Position numbers and translations under genes: made by a program
Shown: piece after piece, positions 57,730 through 64,000 of the stretch
Layout of the letters: each line of letters begins with the position of its first letter
Numbering within the stretch: the first letter of the stretch is position 1
From: Geodermatophilus normandii
GTDB taxonomy: Bacteria; Actinomycetota; Actinomycetes; Mycobacteriales; Geodermatophilaceae
DNA length: 64,000 bases
Assembly (NCBI RefSeq): GCF_003182485.1
Contig: NZ_QGTX01000001.1
Span: 1,570,001 to 1,634,000, forward strand
Reading direction: 5' to 3'
The notes under the pieces: model-generated
What the model was told of the DNA's origin: nothing
What the model saw: only the letters and a program-made list of their open reading frames with translations
Database searches by the model: none

Positions 57730-58754
57730 GCGCGGCAGTGCTGACCGGCGCCGGCGCGGCCCTGCCGGCGACCCTCGACCAGGACGCCGCGTGGGAGGGC
57801 TTCTTCGCCCGCCACTACGAGGGCGTCCGCGCCGCCCACCGGATCTGGACCGGCGCCGGCGTGCGCACGCGGCACGCGGTGGCCAACCCGGTCGACGAGG
57901 ACCTGAGCCGGTGGGGGACCGGCGCCCGGATGGCCCGCTACGTCCAGGAGGCGCTGCCCCTCGGCAAGCAGGCGGTCGCCGGGGCGCTGGACGCCGCGGG
58001 CCTCGCGCCGGGCGACGTCGGCCTCTTCGCCGTCGCCACCTGCACCGGGTACGCCACCCCCGGCCTGGACATCCGGCTGGCCAGCGACCTGGGCATGCCG
58101 CCGGGCCTGCAGCGGCTGCTGGTCGGGCACATGGGCTGCTACGCGGCGATCCCGGGGCTGGCCGCGGTGGGCGACTTCGTCACGGCCCGCGCGCGCCCGG
58201 CTGTGCTGCTGTGCTGCGAGCTGACGAGCCTGCACGTGCAGCCGGCGGTGCGCGACCTCGACCAGGTGGTCGCCCACGCGCTGTTCTCCGACGCCGCGGC
58301 GGCCGTCGTCGTCGAGCCCGGCGCCGGCCGGGGACGGCGGCTGGCGGGTGTGGTGGCCCGCACCGACGCGTCGACGTCGGACCACATGACCTGGGACGTC
58401 ACCGACCTCGGCTTCCGCATGGGCCTCTCGCCGCGGGTGCCCGACGTCCTGTCCCGGCACGTCGGCGACGTCGTCGCCGAGCTGCTCGACGGCGCCGGAC
58501 TGCGGGTCGAGGACGTCGCGGGCTGGGCGGTGCACCCCGGCGGGCCGCGCATCCTCGACGTCGTCCGGGACGAGCTCGGCCTGGCGGAGACCCAGGTCGC
58601 GGCCTCGCGGCGGGTGCTGGCCGAGCACGGCAACTGCTCGTCGGCCACGGTGCTCCTCGTGCTGCAGGAGCTCGTCGACGTCGACGGCCCGGTCGTCGTC
58701 ATGGCCTTCGGTCCGGGGTTGACCCTGTACGCAGCGCTACTGCTCCCCACCTGA
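57726..58754 (+). CDS. Type III polyketide synthase
   Basis: A 342-residue chalcone-synthase-like homodimer that extends an acyl-CoA starter with malonyl-CoA. The catalytic triad is Cys138 (GHMGCYAAIPGL), His270 (AVHPGGPRIL) and Asn303 (EHGNCSSATV). The bacterial layout is complete. Products in related actinobacteria include alkylresorcinols, pyrones or naphthalenes; the starter is not predictable from sequence here. It follows the methyltransferase and precedes a redox/hypoxia-like regulator. Confidence 0.93.
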   Translation: MSAAVLTGAGAALPATLDQDAAWEGFFARHYEGVRAAHRIWTGAGVRTRHAVANPVDEDLSRWGTGARMARYVQEALPLGKQAVAGALDAAGLAPGDVGLFAVATCTGYATPGLDIRLASDLGMPPGLQRLLVGHMGCYAAIPGLAAVGDFVTARARPAVLLCCELTSLHVQPAVRDLDQVVAHALFSDAAAAVVVEPGAGRGRRLAGVVARTDASTSDHMTWDVTDLGFRMGLSPRVPDVLSRHVGDVVAELLDGAGLRVEDVAGWAVHPGGPRILDVVRDELGLAETQVAASRRVLAEHGNCSSATVLLVLQELVDVDGPVVVMAFGPGLTLYAALLLPT

Positions 58755-58780
58755 CCTCGCGGAACGACCCGCTGCGGCAC

Positions 58781-58803
58781 TACCCTCTGTGATCGCGATC
58801 ACG
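58781..58803 (+). promoter_or_regulatory. -10 element overlapped by a CRP-like palindrome upstream of the DevR-like gene
   Basis: TACCCT (58781-58786) is followed by TGTGA-TCGCGA-TCACG (58788-58803), a near-perfect match to the CRP/FNR consensus TGTGA-N6-TCACA. The palindrome would lie over the transcript start, where a bound CRP-type protein usually represses. Confidence 0.6.
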
Positions 58804-58822
58804 ATCCGGGAGGGGAGTGGCC

Positions 58823-59464
58823 ATGTCCACCGGTGGGTCCGTCCGGGTGTTCCTGGTCGACGACCACGAGGTGGTGCGGCGCGGCGTGGCCGAGGTCCTC
58901 GAGGACGACCCCGGGCTGGTCGTGGTGGGGGAGGCCGGGAGCCTCGCCGAGGCGCTGGCGCGCGGCCCGGCGGTGCGGCCGGACGTCGTCGTGGTGGACA
59001 TGCGGCTGCCCGACGGGGACGGCGCGGAGGTCGTCCGCCGGCTGGCCGAGCGGCTGCCGGGCGTGCGCTGCCTGGTGCTGTCCAGCTACGCCGACGAGAC
59101 CGCGGTCGCGGCGGCCGCGGCGGCGGGCGCGGCCGGCTACCTGGTCAAGCAGGTGCGCGGCGCGGACCTGGTCTCGGCGGTGCGCACGGTCGCGGCCGGC
59201 GGGACGCTGCCCGGCTGGCCCGGGCGGCGGCCGGGGCCGAACGGGGACGGCGACCGGCGGCTGGCCTCCCTCACCGAGCAGGAGCGCACCGTCCTCACGC
59301 TCATCGGCGAGGGGCTGACCAACCGGCAGATCGGCGAGCGGATGGGGCTGGCCGAGAAGACGGTGAAGAACTACACCAGCCACCTGCTCGCGAAGCTGGG
59401 CCTCGAGCGGCGCACCCAGGCCGCCATCCTGGCCACCGAGATGCGCGGCCGCCGGCCCTCCTGA
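58823..59464 (+). CDS. Response regulator (DevR/DosR-like, LuxR family)
   Basis: A 213-residue regulator. The receiver has VDDHEVVRRGV, phosphorylation Asp59 in VVVVDMRLPDGDG and Lys in YLVKQVRGAD. A DevR-type linker leads to a LuxR HTH (LTEQERTVLTLIGEGLTNRQ, KTVKNYTSHLLAKLGLERR). The overall order and motifs fit DevR/DosR, the hypoxia/dormancy regulators of mycobacteria. Its DevS-like kinase gene converges on it, 7 nt apart. ATG with GGGAGGGGAG upstream. Confidence 0.9.
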   Translation: MSTGGSVRVFLVDDHEVVRRGVAEVLEDDPGLVVVGEAGSLAEALARGPAVRPDVVVVDMRLPDGDGAEVVRRLAERLPGVRCLVLSSYADETAVAAAAAAGAAGYLVKQVRGADLVSAVRTVAAGGTLPGWPGRRPGPNGDGDRRLASLTEQERTVLTLIGEGLTNRQIGERMGLAEKTVKNYTSHLLAKLGLERRTQAAILATEMRGRRPS

Positions 59465-59471
59465 CCCGGGC

Positions 59472-61665
<2,194 letters not shown>

Positions 61666-61737
61666 GCACTGATCCTGACGACGCGGAGCCCGCTCGGACA
61701 GGGACCAAGGGCCCGGGACCCCGGGGATCGAGGCCGG

Positions 61738-62541
61738 TCAGGGGGCCGGTCGTGTTCCGGTGACCACGGAGGTGCCGTCCTCCTCGGGCTCGTGCACGTG
61801 CGGGTGCAGGCCCACGCCGGCGAGCACGGCCGCCAGGACGGGTGCCTGCTCCTCGCCCACCTCGGCCAGCAGGACGCCGCCCGCGACGAGCCAGGACGGC
61901 GCTCCCGCGGCCACGCGGCGGTGTACGTCGAGGCCGTCGCGGCCGCCGTCGAGGGCGACCCGCGGCTCGTGCAGCCTGGCCTCGGGGGGGAGCAGGGACA
62001 GCGCGCCGGTGGGCACGTACGGCGCGTTGACCACCAGGACGTCGACCCGCCCGCGCAGGTCCTCCGGCAGCGCGTCGAACAGGTCGCCGCCGTGCACCTG
62101 CCCGCCCACGGGAGCGAGGTTGCGCCGCGCGTACAGGAGGGCAGCGGGGTCGACGTCGGCGGCGTGCAGCCCGCCCAGCCCGACGGCGCCGGCCAGGGCC
62201 AGCCCGACCGCGCCGCAGCCGCAGCACAGGTCGACGGCGACCGGTGCCCGGCCGGTCCGCGCGCCGAGGGCCCGCGCCGCGTCGGCCGCCCGGGCCACCA
62301 GGGCCGCGGTGCGCCGGCGGGGTACGAAGACCCCCGGGCCGACGACGACCCGCAGGCCGCAGAACTCCACCTCGCCGAGCAGGTGCTCCAGCGGCTCCCC
62401 GGCCACCCGCCGTCCGACGAGGTCCGCCAGCTCGGCGGGCGTGGTCGCGGCGGCGGTGAGCAGGCGGGCCTCGTCCTCGGCGAAGACGCACCCGGCGGCG
62501 CGCAGCCGGGCGACGAGCGTGTCGTCGGGAGGAGGTGGCAC
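61738..62541 (-). CDS. Putative protein N5-glutamine methyltransferase (PrmC/HemK-related)
   Basis: A 267-residue Rossmann-fold methyltransferase. The N-terminal helical region ends in AGEPLEHLLGEVEF and VFVPRRRTAALV as in PrmC. Motif I is VDLCCGCGAVGLAL, and the catalytic NPPY box reads NAPYVPTG. This NAPY variant marks an actinobacterial paralog group distinct from true PrmC (release-factor methylation); its substrate is unknown. Confidence 0.85.
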   Translation of the reverse strand: MPPPPDDTLVARLRAAGCVFAEDEARLLTAAATTPAELADLVGRRVAGEPLEHLLGEVEFCGLRVVVGPGVFVPRRRTAALVARAADAARALGARTGRAPVAVDLCCGCGAVGLALAGAVGLGGLHAADVDPAALLYARRNLAPVGGQVHGGDLFDALPEDLRGRVDVLVVNAPYVPTGALSLLPPEARLHEPRVALDGGRDGLDVHRRVAAGAPSWLVAGGVLLAEVGEEQAPVLAAVLAGVGLHPHVHEPEEDGTSVVTGTRPAP

Positions 62542-62813
62542 GGGCCCCAGGCTGCCAGCCGCGCCGGACGTCAGACGACCGCCACCAGCGCGCGCAGCGG
62601 CGCGGGGACCGTCGCCGGCTCGAGCCGCTCGACCGGGACGCGCGCGTGGCGGGCCCTGCGCCCCGCTGGTGGTCCCCCGGGACCGGTGCAGCTGCCGCTC
62701 CGGCGTGCGGTCACGCTGCGCCGTCGGCGCGGGCCGCTGACCGTGCTCGGCGACGGGCGCCCCGCGGAGGGGCGGTCGGGCGACCGGGTCGCCGGCCGGG
62801 CGGAGGAGGGAGA
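62542..62813. other. Intergenic region without a supported gene
   Basis: Between the PrmC-like gene and the tRNA there is no reading frame with both a credible start and a ribosome binding site. A minus-strand 47-codon frame (GTG near 62714 to a stop at 62571) has good codon bias but nothing else in its favour. I see no hairpin or repeat of note. Confidence 0.5.
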
Positions 62814-62883
62814 GCGGGTGACGAGAATCGAACTCGCACTGTCAGCTTGGGAAGCTGATGTTCTGCCATTGAACTACACCCGC
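62814..62883 (-). tRNA. tRNA-Gly (CCC)
   Basis: A 70-nt cloverleaf on the minus strand: acceptor GCGGGTG/CACCCGC, D-arm GTTC/GAAC, anticodon stem TCAGC/GCTGA with loop TTCCCAA (anticodon CCC, reads GGG), and T-arm CGAGTTCGATTCTCG. The 3' CCA is not encoded. Confidence 0.95.
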
Positions 62884-63043
62884 GGTGGCCTCGCGGCCGT
62901 CTCCCAGCCTAGCAAGTGCCCGGCCACCGGTCTGCCGACCGGGTCCCGGAGAAACCCCGGCGGGGGATGTCGAGAACCGGTGCGCGGCTCCGTCCCTGCA
63001 GTACACACGGCCACGAGGGCCGTACCCCACCGAGGAGACCGAC

Positions 63044-63447
63044 ATGGCCAAGTACCTGCTGCTCAAGCACTACCGCGGCGCGCCGACGCCGGTGAACGAC
63101 GTGCCGATGGACCGCTGGACGCCGGAGGAGGTCGCGGCCCACGTGCAGTACATGGAGGACTTCGCCGCCCGGCTCGAGGGCACCGGCGAGTTCGTCGACG
63201 GTCAGGCGCTCTCCCCGGAGGGCACGTGGGTCCGCTCCGACGGCGAGGGGCGGCCCCCGGTCACCGACGGTCCCTTCGCGGAGACCAAGGACCTCATCGC
63301 CGGCTGGATGGTGATCGACGTCGACACCTACGAGCGGGCGCTCGAGCTGGCCGGTGAGCTGTCCGCGGCCCCGGGGGCGGGCGGCGAGCCGATCCACGAG
63401 TGGCTCGAGGTCCGCCCCCTCCTCGGCGCCGCACCGACCATCACGGA

Positions 63448-63451
<4 letters not shown>
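63044..63451 (+). CDS. YCII-related (DGPF domain) protein
   Basis: A 135-residue small protein with the DGPF signature (PVTDGPFAETKDLIAGW) in the YCII fold; MAKYLLLKHYRG opens the domain and IHEWLEVRPL closes it. DGPF proteins are encoded next to ECF42 sigma factors and are thought to work with them. The ATG at 63044 has GAGGAG upstream; the stop overlaps the sigma factor start in GTGA. Confidence 0.92.

Positions 63452-64000
<549 letters not shown>

Noticed and set aside
62571-62714. 47-codon minus-strand frame between tRNA-Gly and the PrmC-like gene
   Set aside because: Good codon bias but no ribosome binding site, no -10 at the right distance and no recognisable sequence.

Overview
The window is 64 kb of very GC-rich DNA. 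It has dense, often overlapping genes (GTGA, ATGA and TGATG junctions), many GTG starts, GC-biased third codon positions, a vertebrate-type GTP-dependent PEP carboxykinase, HelR-like and acVLRF1-like proteins and a DevR/DevS-type pair. These point to a chromosomal segment of a high-GC actinobacterium. The gene set fits Geodermatophilaceae (Blastococcus, Geodermatophilus or Modestobacter relatives), but the family assignment is inference. I see no phage, transposase, plasmid, CRISPR or rRNA genes; there is one tRNA (Gly, anticodon CCC).

Layout. 1-7 kb: pckG, an MFS transporter overlapping an acVLRF1-type peptidyl-tRNA hydrolase, and an alcohol dehydrogenase divergent from a HelR-like RNA polymerase recycling ATPase. 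7-16.6 kb: cell-envelope genes, namely a bifunctional penicillin-binding protein whose 3' end overlaps a convergent YihY/BrkB gene in antisense, a small lipoprotein, and an NlpC/P60 hydrolase behind a cyclic-di-AMP riboswitch, followed by a serine hydrolase, small DUF proteins and an M42 peptidase. 16.6-21 kb: an Lrp/AsnC regulator divergent from a branched-chain 2-oxoacid dehydrogenase operon whose E2 gene carries an apparent frameshift. 21-25.4 kb: a two-component system, an AGE-family epimerase and an SRPBCC protein.

25.4-31.6 kb is a self-contained fructose PTS locus: HPr, EIIABC, 1-phosphofructokinase and a DeoR regulator on one strand, with Enzyme I divergent and an operator-like palindrome at its promoter. 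32-34 kb encodes a multi-sensor diguanylate cyclase. 35-40 kb is a five-gene branched-chain amino acid type ABC operon. 40-46 kb holds a 3-hydroxybutyrate dehydrogenase with a PucR-like regulator and an MHS-family transporter. 46-49.6 kb is an ABC exporter plus a DesK/DesR-like two-component system. 49.6-56.5 kb carries mostly small acidic proteins, a FadE-type acyl-CoA dehydrogenase, a TetR regulator and ribokinase.

56.5-62.5 kb has a SAM methyltransferase and a type III polyketide synthase bridged by a 15-codon ORF. It is followed by a DevR-like regulator with a CRP-like palindrome at its promoter, a DevS/DosS-like kinase that keeps the heme-ligand histidine, a universal stress protein and a PrmC-like methyltransferase. 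The window ends with tRNA-Gly and a DGPF (YCII) protein coupled to an ECF42-type sigma factor cut by the window edge.

A recurring feature is a TANNNT -10 element placed 6-9 nt before a start codon that lacks a good Shine-Dalgarno sequence (5074, 13321, 21794, and on the minus strand 35130, 41195, 44175; also 57682). This suggests leaderless mRNAs and supports those start choices.
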